Assembly (NCBI RefSeq): GCF_013416775.1
Contig: NZ_SZVI01000006.1
Location: 79,452-143,451, forward strand
Direction of reading: 5' to 3'
DNA from: Rhodoferax sp. BLA1
GTDB taxonomy: Bacteria; Pseudomonadota; Gammaproteobacteria; Burkholderiales; Burkholderiaceae_C
DNA length: 64,000 nt
Below the pieces are notes generated by a model. It was not told the origin of the DNA and ran no database searches. It worked only from the letters and a program-made list of their open reading frames with translations. This document shows, in pieces, positions 51,759 to 59,766 of this stretch (positions are counted from its first letter, which is position 1; the number at the start of each line of letters is the position of its first letter). The position numbers and the translations under genes are program-made.

Positions 51759-53537
51759 ATGCAAGAACTGATTTCCCACCAATTGGTCAGCTATTTGGAG
51801 GACCGCGGCGTCGAATACATCTTCGGTCTGTGCGGCCACACCAACATCGCGGTGCTGAGCGCGCTGGAAAAAAGCCCCATCAAATTCATCAACACCCGCC
51901 ATGAGCAAGTGGCAGCGCACGCCGCCGATGGCTACGCCCGCGCCAAAAAGACCACCGCCGTGGTGCTCAGCCACCTCGGGCCAGGGCTGACCAACGCCGC
52001 CACCGGCGTGGCCAACGCGGCGCTGGATTCGGTCCCGATGGTGGTGATTGCCGGTGATGTGCCCAGCCACTATTACGGCAAGGGCCCGCACCAGGAAGTC
52101 AACCTGCATGCGGACGCCGCCCAATCTGAAATCTACCGCCCGTTCTGCAAACGCGTCTGGCGGGTTGAGCGGCCTGACCTGTTCCCCGAAATCATCGACA
52201 AGGCATTCCAGCTGGCCGAGAGTGGTCGCCCCGGCCCGGTGCTGGTGTCGGTGCCGATGGACATCTTCTCGAAAGAAGTCGATGTCGAACTGTTTGCCAA
52301 GCTCAAGTTGCACACCCGCAAACTACACACCCCAAGCATTGACGACGAGGTGGCCAACCAGATCATCGACGCACTGGTGGCTGCCAAACGCCCGCAACTG
52401 CATGTGGGTGGCGGCATTGTGCTGGCCGATGCCACGGCCGAGCTGCAGGAGTTTGTGGACCACATGAGCCTGCCGGTGTCCCACAGCCTGATGGGCAAGG
52501 GCGTGTTGCCGGATGACCACCCTTTCATCCTGGGCATGACCGGTTTCTGGGGCACAAAATTTATCAATGACAAGTGTCTGAGCGCCGACCTGGTGCTGGG
52601 CTTGGGCACCCGTTTTGCCGAGGCTGACTGCAGCTCGTGGGAAAACGACTACACCTTCGACTTCAGCAAAACGAAGCTGATACACATCGACATCGACCCG
52701 AGCGAAATCGGCCGCAATTACCCGGTGCAAATTGGTGCCGTGGCGGACTTGAAGCAGGCGCTCAAGGTGCTCAACCGTGTCGCCAAACAGCGCTACCCGG
52801 CAGGTTTCAAAAACGAAGCGCTCCAAGCCGAGATGGCGGCCAACCGCAGCAGCTTCAATGCGGGTTTGGTGGCGGCCCAGCAAAGCAACGCTTTCCCGAT
52901 GCGCCCGGAACGCATCCTGGCCGACGCCCGCGCAGTGTTACCACGCGACGTGATCATCACCACCGACGTGGGCTGGAACAAAAACGGTGTGGGCCAGCAG
53001 TTCCCGATCTACACCCCTGGCAGCATTCTGACGCCTGGCGGCTTTGCCACCATGGGTTTTGGTGCCCCAGCAGCGATTGGCGCCAAGCTGGCCTGCCCGG
53101 ACCGGGTGGTGGTGTCGCTGGTGGGTGACGGCGGTTTTGGCCAGAACCCAGCGATGCTGGCCACGGCGGTTGAGAGCAATGTGCCTGTCATCTGGATCAT
53201 CATGAACAACTGCGCGTTTGGCACGATTGCGGGCTTACAACTCGCGCATTTCGGCACCACGGTTGGCACACTTTTCTACAAGGATGGTGCACCGTTCCAG
53301 GCCGACTTTGCCGCCATCGCCCGCGCCTATGGCGCCGAAGGCATCCGCGTAACGTCGGCCGACGAATTCAAACCCGCACTCGTCGCTGCCATGGCCGCCA
53401 AGCGCCCGTTTGTCATTGACGTGGCCATGCAAAACGCTCCGGTGGAAACCGCCGGGCACTGGAACATCATGGACATCTACTCGCCCGGCAAGAAGGTGCA
53501 CCACGCCGACACCAGCACTCTGCAAAACAGAGCGTAA
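51759..53537 (+). CDS. Thiamine-diphosphate enzyme, acetolactate-synthase-like
   Basis: This 592-aa enzyme has the three domains of the acetolactate synthase group: N-terminal Pyr domain with catalytic Glu49 ('TRHEQVAAHAADGYAR'), middle domain, and PP domain with the ThDP/Mg motif starting 'GDGGFGQNPAML' (Asp457) and ending 'IIMNN'. It is not the isoleucine/valine enzyme by context (no ilvN or ilvC). Neighbours are a TIM-barrel protein and a CoA-acylating aldehyde dehydrogenase, an arrangement like IolD-IolE-IolA of inositol breakdown, so a C-C bond cleavage or decarboxylation giving an aldehyde is plausible. Substrate unknown. Confidence 0.85.
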   Translation: MQELISHQLVSYLEDRGVEYIFGLCGHTNIAVLSALEKSPIKFINTRHEQVAAHAADGYARAKKTTAVVLSHLGPGLTNAATGVANAALDSVPMVVIAGDVPSHYYGKGPHQEVNLHADAAQSEIYRPFCKRVWRVERPDLFPEIIDKAFQLAESGRPGPVLVSVPMDIFSKEVDVELFAKLKLHTRKLHTPSIDDEVANQIIDALVAAKRPQLHVGGGIVLADATAELQEFVDHMSLPVSHSLMGKGVLPDDHPFILGMTGFWGTKFINDKCLSADLVLGLGTRFAEADCSSWENDYTFDFSKTKLIHIDIDPSEIGRNYPVQIGAVADLKQALKVLNRVAKQRYPAGFKNEALQAEMAANRSSFNAGLVAAQQSNAFPMRPERILADARAVLPRDVIITTDVGWNKNGVGQQFPIYTPGSILTPGGFATMGFGAPAAIGAKLACPDRVVVSLVGDGGFGQNPAMLATAVESNVPVIWIIMNNCAFGTIAGLQLAHFGTTVGTLFYKDGAPFQADFAAIARAYGAEGIRVTSADEFKPALVAAMAAKRPFVIDVAMQNAPVETAGHWNIMDIYSPGKKVHHADTSTLQNRA

Positions 53538-53542
53538 AACCC

Positions 53543-53562
53543 AATAGCTACGAGGGCTAGAG
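53543..53562 (+). repeat. Short remnant of the palindromic repeat acting as ribosome site
   Basis: AATAGCTACGAGGGCTAGAG keeps both ends of the repeat with the hairpin centre lost. GAGGG (53552-53556) is placed 7 nt before the ATG of the next gene and is its only visible ribosome site. Confidence 0.5.
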
Positions 53563-53563
53563 C

Positions 53564-54415
53564 ATGAAACACCTGTATTCCTTGGCGCACCTGAGCGCGA
53601 TCAGCCTGCCACCGGTGGACCTGATCGAAGTCGCCGCCCGCACCGGCTACGAGTATGTGGGCCTGCGCGTGACGCGCGTCACCGACACCGAGCCGCTGTA
53701 TCCCATCATCAATAGTGCCACCGCCATGCGTGCCACCAAAGCCGCGCTGGCGCAAACCGGCGTGGCCGTATGGGACGTGGAACTGGCCCGCATGGACCCC
53801 GCACACACCCCCGAGATGTACCTGCCGCTGCTGGAAGCTACCGCCGAGCTGGGCGCGCGCCAGATCATTGCCCAGTTACCCGACCCAGACCGCGCCCGTG
53901 CCCATGACCGTTTTGCCCACCTGTGTGAACTGGCCGCGCCGCTGGGCATCACGGTCAATCTGGAGTTCCCGTGGTGGACGGAGACCGGCAACCTGGCCAC
54001 CGCCACCGCCGTGCTCGAAGCGGCCCAGGCCCCCAACGCGGGTTTGCTGGTGGACATGCTGCACTTTGTCCGCTCGCACTCCAGCCTGCAGGCGCTGGCT
54101 GAGCTGCCGCGCCATTGGTTCAATTACGCGCACCTGTGCGACGGGCTCACCGCCATGCCGACCGACATAAGCGCTGCGCTATTTGAAGCACGCAGCTCTC
54201 GCTTGGCGCCGGGGGACGGCGAATTTGGTGTGGAAAACATCCTCGCCGCGATGCCGCAGGATTTGACCTACGTGCTGGAGATCCCCAACGACGAGGTCTG
54301 CGCCAAGATCGGTTTTGAGGGCTGGGCGCGCCACATCCTGCATACCGCCAAACAGCATTTGGACACCGAACCCGCTCCCCAACAAACCAACACCCGCCAG
54401 GAGACCACTGCATGA
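53564..54415 (+). CDS. TIM-barrel isomerase/dehydratase-like protein (AP endonuclease 2 family)
   Basis: This 283-aa protein belongs to the xylose-isomerase-like TIM-barrel group. The metal site looks intact: Glu in 'VNLEFPWW', Asp/His in 'LLVDMLHFVRSH', His in 'FNYAHLCDG', Glu in 'YVLEIPND'. Relatives include hydroxypyruvate isomerase, IolE/IolI and 3-dehydroshikimate dehydratase. It lies between the TPP enzyme and the acylating dehydrogenase (4-nt overlap with the latter), so it probably isomerises or dehydrates a keto-sugar or cyclitol-like intermediate. Substrate unknown. Confidence 0.8.
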   Translation: MKHLYSLAHLSAISLPPVDLIEVAARTGYEYVGLRVTRVTDTEPLYPIINSATAMRATKAALAQTGVAVWDVELARMDPAHTPEMYLPLLEATAELGARQIIAQLPDPDRARAHDRFAHLCELAAPLGITVNLEFPWWTETGNLATATAVLEAAQAPNAGLLVDMLHFVRSHSSLQALAELPRHWFNYAHLCDGLTAMPTDISAALFEARSSRLAPGDGEFGVENILAAMPQDLTYVLEIPNDEVCAKIGFEGWARHILHTAKQHLDTEPAPQQTNTRQETTA

Positions 54416-55881
54416 GCACCATCCCGCCCGAACTCAAAAAAACCGAGATCAACGCCGAACAGCGCGACGAGCTGGACACCGCTTTTGCCAAAGCCCGCGC
54501 CGCATTGGCCATCATCGAGACCTATGACCAGGCCCGCATCGACCGCCTGTGCCAGGCGGTGGCCTGGGCGGTTTCCAACAAGAAAACCTTCACCCGCTTG
54601 GTGGCTGAGGGCATTGCCGAGAGCCGCCTGGGTGACCCGGACAGCCGCATGGGCAAACGCATGAAAATTCGCGGCATTTTGCGCGACGCGCTGCGCCAAA
54701 AGAGTGTCGGCATCATTGAAGAAATCCCCGAAAAAGGCCTCGTCAAATATGGCAAACCGGCTGGTGTCGTGGCCTGTATCGTACCCACCACCAACCCCGA
54801 TCTGACCCCCGCTGGCAACGCCATCTACGCCATCAAGGCGCGTGACGCGGTGATCTTCTCGCCGCACCCGCGCGCCAAGAAGACCAGCTTCGAGACGGTT
54901 CGCCTGATGCGTGAAGCGCTGGAAAAAGAAGGTGCACCACCCGACCTGCTGCAATGCCTGACTCGAGTGAACATCCCGATGTCACAAGCGCTGATGGCCC
55001 AGGCCGACCTGGTGATCGCCACTGGCGGCCAACCGATGGTGCGTGCGGCCTACAGCTCCGGCACCCCGGCCTACGGCGTCGGTGCGGGCAACTCCACGAT
55101 GGTGATTGACGAGACCGCCAACATTGCCGAAGCGGCGCTCAACACCCGTTTGAGCAAAACCTCCGACTTCGGCTCGGGTTGCTCGGCCGACGGCAACCTG
55201 ATCATTCAGGAAGGCATTTTTGAGGCCTTGCTGGCGCAGCTGGTCAAGGAAGGTGGCTACGTCGCCAACGACGCCGAAAAGGCGGCCCTGCGCAAAGCCA
55301 TGTGGGACGACGAGGGCCACCGCCTGGCCGACACCGTGGCGGTGGCGCCGCAAAAACTGGCTGAGGCGGCTGGCTTCAGCATCCCGGCAGACCGCAAGTT
55401 CATCATCGTGCACGGCGACGGCATTGGCAAAGAATTCCCCTACTCTGGCGAAAAACTCACCACCCTGCTGGCGGTCTACAAATACGGCACGTTTGACGAA
55501 GCTTTGAGCATGATGCGCGGCATCTACAACGTCGGTGGCAAGGGCCACTCCTGCGGCATCTATTCGTTTAGCCAAGATCACATCCACCAGCTGGCCATGG
55601 CCGCACCGGTGAGCCGCATGATGGTGCGCCAGCCGCAATCCAAAGCCAACGCGGGCGCCTTCAACAACGGCATGCCCATGACCAGCAGCCTGGGTTGCGG
55701 CACCTGGGGTGGCAACGTGATCAGCGAAAACGTGAGCCTGAAGCACTACATGAACACGACCTGGGTGTCGGTGCCCATTCCAGAAGACAAACCCTCCGAC
55801 CAGGAGCTGTTTGGCGATTTTTACGACCCGGCCCTGGAAGAAGGGACGTTCACCGCAGAAGTCATGGCCAGCGCCTGCTAA
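54412..55881 (+). CDS. CoA-acylating aldehyde dehydrogenase (sulfoacetaldehyde dehydrogenase-like)
   Basis: This 489-aa protein belongs to the AdhE-N/EutE group: 'KYGKPAGVVACIVPTTNPDLTPAGNAIYAIKARDAVIFSPHPRA', the catalytic cysteine in 'FGSGCSADGN' (Cys257) and 'GGKGHSCGIYS'. It converts an aldehyde, NAD(P)+ and CoA to an acyl-CoA. It most resembles acylating sulfoacetaldehyde dehydrogenase (SauS), but no sulfonate genes are present here, so the aldehyde is more likely produced by the TPP enzyme upstream. Start overlaps the TIM-barrel stop (ATGA). Confidence 0.82.
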   Translation: MSTIPPELKKTEINAEQRDELDTAFAKARAALAIIETYDQARIDRLCQAVAWAVSNKKTFTRLVAEGIAESRLGDPDSRMGKRMKIRGILRDALRQKSVGIIEEIPEKGLVKYGKPAGVVACIVPTTNPDLTPAGNAIYAIKARDAVIFSPHPRAKKTSFETVRLMREALEKEGAPPDLLQCLTRVNIPMSQALMAQADLVIATGGQPMVRAAYSSGTPAYGVGAGNSTMVIDETANIAEAALNTRLSKTSDFGSGCSADGNLIIQEGIFEALLAQLVKEGGYVANDAEKAALRKAMWDDEGHRLADTVAVAPQKLAEAAGFSIPADRKFIIVHGDGIGKEFPYSGEKLTTLLAVYKYGTFDEALSMMRGIYNVGGKGHSCGIYSFSQDHIHQLAMAAPVSRMMVRQPQSKANAGAFNNGMPMTSSLGCGTWGGNVISENVSLKHYMNTTWVSVPIPEDKPSDQELFGDFYDPALEEGTFTAEVMASAC

Positions 55882-55900
55882 ATCAGCCGGAACATGGCGT

Positions 55901-55943
55901 AAAGTGCCTGTGGGTGCCCCGTGGCACCCACAGGCACTTTTTT
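55901..55943. terminator. Very stable 18-bp hairpin between dehydrogenase and aroD
   Basis: AAAGTGCCTGTGGGTGCC (55901-55918) pairs perfectly with 55923-55940 around a CCGT loop, followed by TTT. It should terminate the upstream operon, yet it ends only 20 nt before the aroD start, leaving no room for a separate promoter. Confidence 0.85.
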
Positions 55944-55960
55944 ATTCGAAGAGACCCAAC

Positions 55961-56743
55961 ATGCACACACCCAAACCCATTGAACTTGGTGGTCAACCCA
56001 TCGCGGGTGGCAAATTCCCGCTGATCTGCACCCCCCTGGTCGGGCGCAGTTTTGACAAACTCATGGCAGAACTTGATGTGGTGTTGCCCAAAAAACCCGA
56101 TGTGCTCGAGTGGCGGGTTGACTTTTTTGAGCAGATTGGCGACACAGCCGCCGTCATTGCTGCGGCAATCGCTATCAAAAGCAAAGCGGGCAAGATCCCC
56201 CTGTTGTTCACACGCCGCTCCACCATCGAGGGTGGCGAAAGAATCGGCCTGGTTGAGGCCGAGGTGATCACTTTGTACAAGGCGGTGTGTGAGAGCAAAT
56301 GTATTGACCTGATCGACTATGAAATGGCCAACGACGCAGCCAACGTCGCCCAGGTGCGGGCTGCCGCCTGCGACAACGGAATCTTGCTGGTGCTGTCCTT
56401 CCACAACTTCTCGTTCACACCGGGGCTGGAAACGCTGGCCGGCAAGTTCTTGCTGGCCGACCAACTGGGCGCCGATGTGGCCAAAGTGGCCGTCATGCCG
56501 CGTGATATGGACGATGTGCTTACCTTGTTGACCGCCACCCACCAGGCCAGCAAAAAGCTGCGTATCCCGCTCATCAGCATGTCGATGGGGCCCTACGGCT
56601 CAGTCACCCGCATGATCGGTGGCGTGTTTGGTTCGGCCCTGAGTTTTGCCGTGGGCGCCGCCAGTTCCGCCCCCGGCCAGGTGCCAATTGAAGACCTGAA
56701 CACGGTGCTGGGCATTGTGAACACATCCATGGGGCACAAGTAG
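55961..56743 (+). CDS. aroD: Type I 3-dehydroquinate dehydratase
   Basis: This 260-aa class I enzyme keeps all catalytic residues: Glu50 in 'VLEWRVDFFE', His148 in 'LSFHNFS' and the Schiff-base Lys175 in 'VAKVAVMP', plus 'SMGPYGSVTRMIGGVFGSALSF'. It converts 3-dehydroquinate to 3-dehydroshikimate. Burkholderiales usually use the type II enzyme (AroQ) for biosynthesis, so a type I enzyme beside quinate-like genes suggests a catabolic (QuiB) role. Ribosome site GAAGAG is modest. Confidence 0.92.
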   Translation: MHTPKPIELGGQPIAGGKFPLICTPLVGRSFDKLMAELDVVLPKKPDVLEWRVDFFEQIGDTAAVIAAAIAIKSKAGKIPLLFTRRSTIEGGERIGLVEAEVITLYKAVCESKCIDLIDYEMANDAANVAQVRAAACDNGILLVLSFHNFSFTPGLETLAGKFLLADQLGADVAKVAVMPRDMDDVLTLLTATHQASKKLRIPLISMSMGPYGSVTRMIGGVFGSALSFAVGAASSAPGQVPIEDLNTVLGIVNTSMGHK

Positions 56744-56758
56744 TCAGAAGGTTTTTTG

Positions 56759-56800
56759 CCTTCTAGCCCTTATGCTGTAAGGGCTAACAGCTATATAAAC
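56759..56800 (-). repeat. Palindromic intergenic repeat unit
   Basis: CCTTCTAGCCCTTATGCTGT, then AAGGGCTAACAGCTATATAA: hairpin AGCCCTTA/TAAGGGCT in reverse orientation, between the converging aroD and IclR genes. Confidence 0.75.
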
Positions 56801-56815
56801 AATAGTACAAACGGC

Positions 56816-57631
56816 TCAGATCAAATTGCGCATGGCGCGCGCAGTCTCCATCAGCACCGGCAGCACCCGGGCCACAGCGTCTTCGGTGCTCTCGTGGCCC
56901 ATCGGCATGGTCACGTTCAGGGCACCCACCAGGTCGCCGCGCCGGTCGATCAGCGGCACAGCCACGCCGCGGTAAGTGAGTTCGAGCTGCTGCTCCGACA
57001 CCGCCCAGCCGCGCTGGCGGATACGCGCCAGCTCTATACGCAGGCGCTCCTTGCTGTTGATGGTGTAGCTGGTGTAGGCCTTGAGCTCGTGGTGTGCCAG
57101 CCAGTTGGCCAGCCAGTCCGGGTCGCGCATAGCCAGCATCAGCTGGCCCGCAGCGGTCACCTGCGCCTGCACCCGTGAGCCAAGCACAATGCCGGTGTTC
57201 ATGGCGCGGGACGAGCCGTTGCGTGCGATGTAGACCACGTCGTCACCGTCCATCACACTCACGTAGGCGATTTCCTGTGTACCCGAGGTCACACGCTGCA
57301 AAAAGGGCTGCACGATGCGTGGCAAACGCGCTGATTCCAGATAACTTTGCCCGAGCCGCAGAACGCGCGGCGTCAGCCAGAACAACTTGCCGTCGGTGGC
57401 CACATAACCCAGGTAGTTCAGCGTCAGCAAGTGACGCCGGGCGGCGGTGCGTGTCATGCCGCAGCGCACACCGGCCTGGCTGGCGGTCATGCGCGGGTTG
57501 GCATCGTCAAAGGCTTCGATGATGGACAGGCCTTTCTCCAGCCCGGCGATCCAGTCGCGTTTGTCCAGTGCAACGCCCGAGGACGTGGATTGCAAGGTGG
57601 CGAGTGTCTCTGGCATGGCAACTAGGCCCAT
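56816..57631 (-). CDS. IclR family regulator (PcaR/PobR-like)
   Basis: This ~271-aa protein has the helix-turn-helix 'MTASQAGVRCGMTRTAARRHLLTLNYLGYV' preceded by 'GLEKGLSIIEAFDD', and an effector domain ('RNGSSRAMNTGIVLGSRVQAQVTAAGQLMLA'). This pattern is typical of PcaR/PcaU/PobR regulators of protocatechuate and 4-hydroxybenzoate catabolism. It is divergent from the VOC/TIM/PcaB-like genes. The start is uncertain: ATG 57631 is used; ATG 57616 and TTG 57646 are alternatives. Likely controls the divergent operon and perhaps the TPP-enzyme operon. Confidence 0.85.
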   Translation of the reverse strand: MGLVAMPETLATLQSTSSGVALDKRDWIAGLEKGLSIIEAFDDANPRMTASQAGVRCGMTRTAARRHLLTLNYLGYVATDGKLFWLTPRVLRLGQSYLESARLPRIVQPFLQRVTSGTQEIAYVSVMDGDDVVYIARNGSSRAMNTGIVLGSRVQAQVTAAGQLMLAMRDPDWLANWLAHHELKAYTSYTINSKERLRIELARIRQRGWAVSEQQLELTYRGVAVPLIDRRGDLVGALNVTMPMGHESTEDAVARVLPVLMETARAMRNLI

Positions 57632-57667
57632 CTCAAAATTAGACAAACATCATGGGGCTTACCCTTG

Positions 57668-57781
57668 AATCGTTCAATCATCGATTATCAAAGTACGTCA
57701 ATCGTTCAAAGGGCGTCATTTTTGTTTTTTTGGCGCACTATCAATGAACTAAAGTGCCTCAAAATGGGCATTATGAACGAT
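57668..57781. promoter_or_regulatory. Repeated operator-like boxes in the IclR/VOC intergenic region
   Basis: The 333-nt gap (57632-57964) has no gene. AATCGTTCAA occurs at 57668-57677 and again at 57700-57709, 32 bp apart (about three turns), with an inverted partial copy TGAACGAT at 57774-57781 and the palindromic AATCATCGATTA (57676-57687) between them. Multiple ~10-bp boxes are typical of PcaU/PobR-type IclR regulators. Confidence 0.55.
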
Positions 57782-57964
57782 CAACGACTGCCTTACCCCC
57801 ATTGGCCTGCGGCCATGCCTGGTGTAACCGGCAACACGGGGATCTGCCTGATTCTGGGCGATCTGGTGGGGCAAATGCTGAGGGGTGCAACCGAGGTGTC
57901 ACACGCCAAAAAGCGGCCCCATGCATCGGCATAATGACCCGGGTTCATTCTTGAAGGACACACC

Positions 57965-58876
57965 ATGATGGCAGCGATACCACCCACAACCTCCTGCGGC
58001 GCTGACCGTGAAGCCATCACCGACGCGCCCAACCCGGTCGGGCTGGACGGCATTGAATTCATCGAATACGCCACCGCCAAGCCGCAGGCACTGGGTCAGG
58101 TGCTGGAAAACATGGGTTTCAAACTGGTGGCCCGGCACCGCTCACGCGAGGTTTTGCTGTACCGTCAGGGTGCCATCAACATCATCGTGAATGCCCATGC
58201 CAGTGGCACCACGCTTGGTGACAAACCGGTCATCAACGCCATCGCCCTGCGTGTGCGTGATGCCGCTGCGGCGTACCGGCGCGCGCTGGATCGCGGCGCC
58301 TGGAGTGTGCCCGCCCGCGTGGAGGTGATGGAGCTCAACATCCCCGCGGTGCACGGCGTGGGTACCAGCCGCATCTATTTTGTCGACCGGCACAAAGTGT
58401 TTTCAATTTACGACGTGGACTTCACACCGATTCCCGGTGTTGACCAGCACCCGCCAGCCACCGCCGGGCTGCACTTTTTTGGCGTGGTGCAGTACATCGG
58501 CAACGACCGCACCGAAGACTGGACCGAGTTCTACCGCGAGCTGTTTGGTTTTACCGACCTGCCGCCGGAGCAGCGCTTTGGCATCCTGCCCAAAGGGCGC
58601 ATTTTGCGCAGCCCCTGCCCGGCGTCGTCGCGCTTTTATATCCAGCTGATCGAACCCGAAGCCAGCGTGCTGGACGTGGACGATGACGAGGGGTTACACC
58701 GCATTGGTCTGGGTTCGGCCGACGTGTTGGCCACCGTGGCGGCGCTGTCGCGCCAGGGTGTGGAATTTGTTGAATCCGCCAGCGTACACACCGATGTGCG
58801 TGGGGCCCTGACCAAAACGCTGCAAGGTGGCGTCAGCTTCGAGATTGTTCACAACGTGCAAGAGTCTGCAGCATGA
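57965..58876 (+). CDS. VOC/HPPD-like protein, homologue of the C-terminal half of bacterial 3-dehydroshikimate dehydratase
   Basis: This 303-aa protein matches the 4-hydroxyphenylpyruvate-dioxygenase-like C-terminal domain of QuiC-type dehydratases: 'GIEFIEYATA', 'RHRSREVLLYRQGAINIIVNA', 'IPAVHGVGTSRIYFVDR'. By motif alignment the two metal histidines appear lost: the VDHIAQ position reads FFGVVQ (Gly173) and the QHIA position reads HRIG (Arg246), while the final Glu (Glu293 in 'SFEIVH') remains. Two His lie one to three residues away, so a shifted site is possible. It overlaps the next gene by 4 nt. Probably not a classical iron dioxygenase. Confidence 0.72.
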   Translation: MMAAIPPTTSCGADREAITDAPNPVGLDGIEFIEYATAKPQALGQVLENMGFKLVARHRSREVLLYRQGAINIIVNAHASGTTLGDKPVINAIALRVRDAAAAYRRALDRGAWSVPARVEVMELNIPAVHGVGTSRIYFVDRHKVFSIYDVDFTPIPGVDQHPPATAGLHFFGVVQYIGNDRTEDWTEFYRELFGFTDLPPEQRFGILPKGRILRSPCPASSRFYIQLIEPEASVLDVDDDEGLHRIGLGSADVLATVAALSRQGVEFVESASVHTDVRGALTKTLQGGVSFEIVHNVQESAA

Positions 58877-59748
58877 CCGTCAACAGCGCCAACATGGACG
58901 ACTTTGGTCTGGACAGTGCCACGCTGGCCGGCTCGCTGGAGGGCAAACTCGTTGCCGCCCGTGACACAGGCTTCAGCCAGATGGTGTTGTCCAGCAGCGA
59001 CCTGGTGAACCACCCGGGTGGCATGGACTGCGCCGTGGCAGCGGTGCAGGCCAGTGGCTTGCGGGTCAGCGGTTTTCAGTCACTCAACGACTATGAAGGT
59101 TTGTCCGGCCCCTTGCTGGTCAACAAGATCAACGTGGCCAAAGCCTTGCTGGAGATGTGCCATGCGCTCAAGAGCCACCTGCTGGTGGTGAATGCGTCGA
59201 CCTTGGCCACGGCCGCCAGCGACACGGCCACGCTGGTGCGCAACCTGCGCCAACTGGCCATGCTGGCCATTCCCAGAAACATCCGCATTGCCTACCGGGC
59301 GCACCCCCAGGCGCAGGTGGTGAAAGAATTTGGCCAGGCCTGGGATCTGGTGTGTATGGCCGATATGCCCAATCTGGGCCTGTGCCTGGATGCCACCGAG
59401 GTGCTGACCAGTACCTCACCCGACAACGACCTGGACATGCTTGACGCTGAGAAGCTGTTTTTTGTCCAGCTGGCGGACCGGCTGGACCCGAGCCGCACCA
59501 ACACACGCCTGTTCCCCGGTGAAGGTATACACAGCGCCGAGCTGGCCACCCTGGTGACCACATTGCACCAGCTGGGTTACCGAGGTGACTATGGGCTGTC
59601 GGCAGCCAACACCGACTACCTGCAGATGCCAGCACCGCTGGTGGTGCAGCGGGCCTGGGATGCGGCCATGTGGCTGGGGCAGGAGGTGTTACAACGCTCG
59701 GTGCCACTGCCCAACCAGATCCGGCTCAAACACCGCCTCTCGGGTTAA
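58873..59748 (+). CDS. TIM-barrel protein, homologue of the N-terminal half of 3-dehydroshikimate dehydratase
   Basis: This 291-aa protein aligns with the catalytic domain of QuiC-type 3-dehydroshikimate dehydratase ('LAGSLEGKLVAARDTGF', 'LGLCLDATEVL', 'KLFFVQLADRLDPSR', 'GYRGDYGLSAANTD'). Of the four metal ligands (Glu, Asp, Gln, Glu) only Asp173 and Gln199 remain; the first Glu is Arg142 and the last is Ser243. The family's early 'EIFENDL' is 'VLSSSDL'. It is therefore unlikely to have the usual activity. Coupled to the VOC gene (ATGA) and followed 18 nt later by the PcaB-like gene. Confidence 0.72.
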   Translation: MTVNSANMDDFGLDSATLAGSLEGKLVAARDTGFSQMVLSSSDLVNHPGGMDCAVAAVQASGLRVSGFQSLNDYEGLSGPLLVNKINVAKALLEMCHALKSHLLVVNASTLATAASDTATLVRNLRQLAMLAIPRNIRIAYRAHPQAQVVKEFGQAWDLVCMADMPNLGLCLDATEVLTSTSPDNDLDMLDAEKLFFVQLADRLDPSRTNTRLFPGEGIHSAELATLVTTLHQLGYRGDYGLSAANTDYLQMPAPLVVQRAWDAAMWLGQEVLQRSVPLPNQIRLKHRLSG

Positions 59749-59766
59749 TGAGGCCACCCCACCCCT

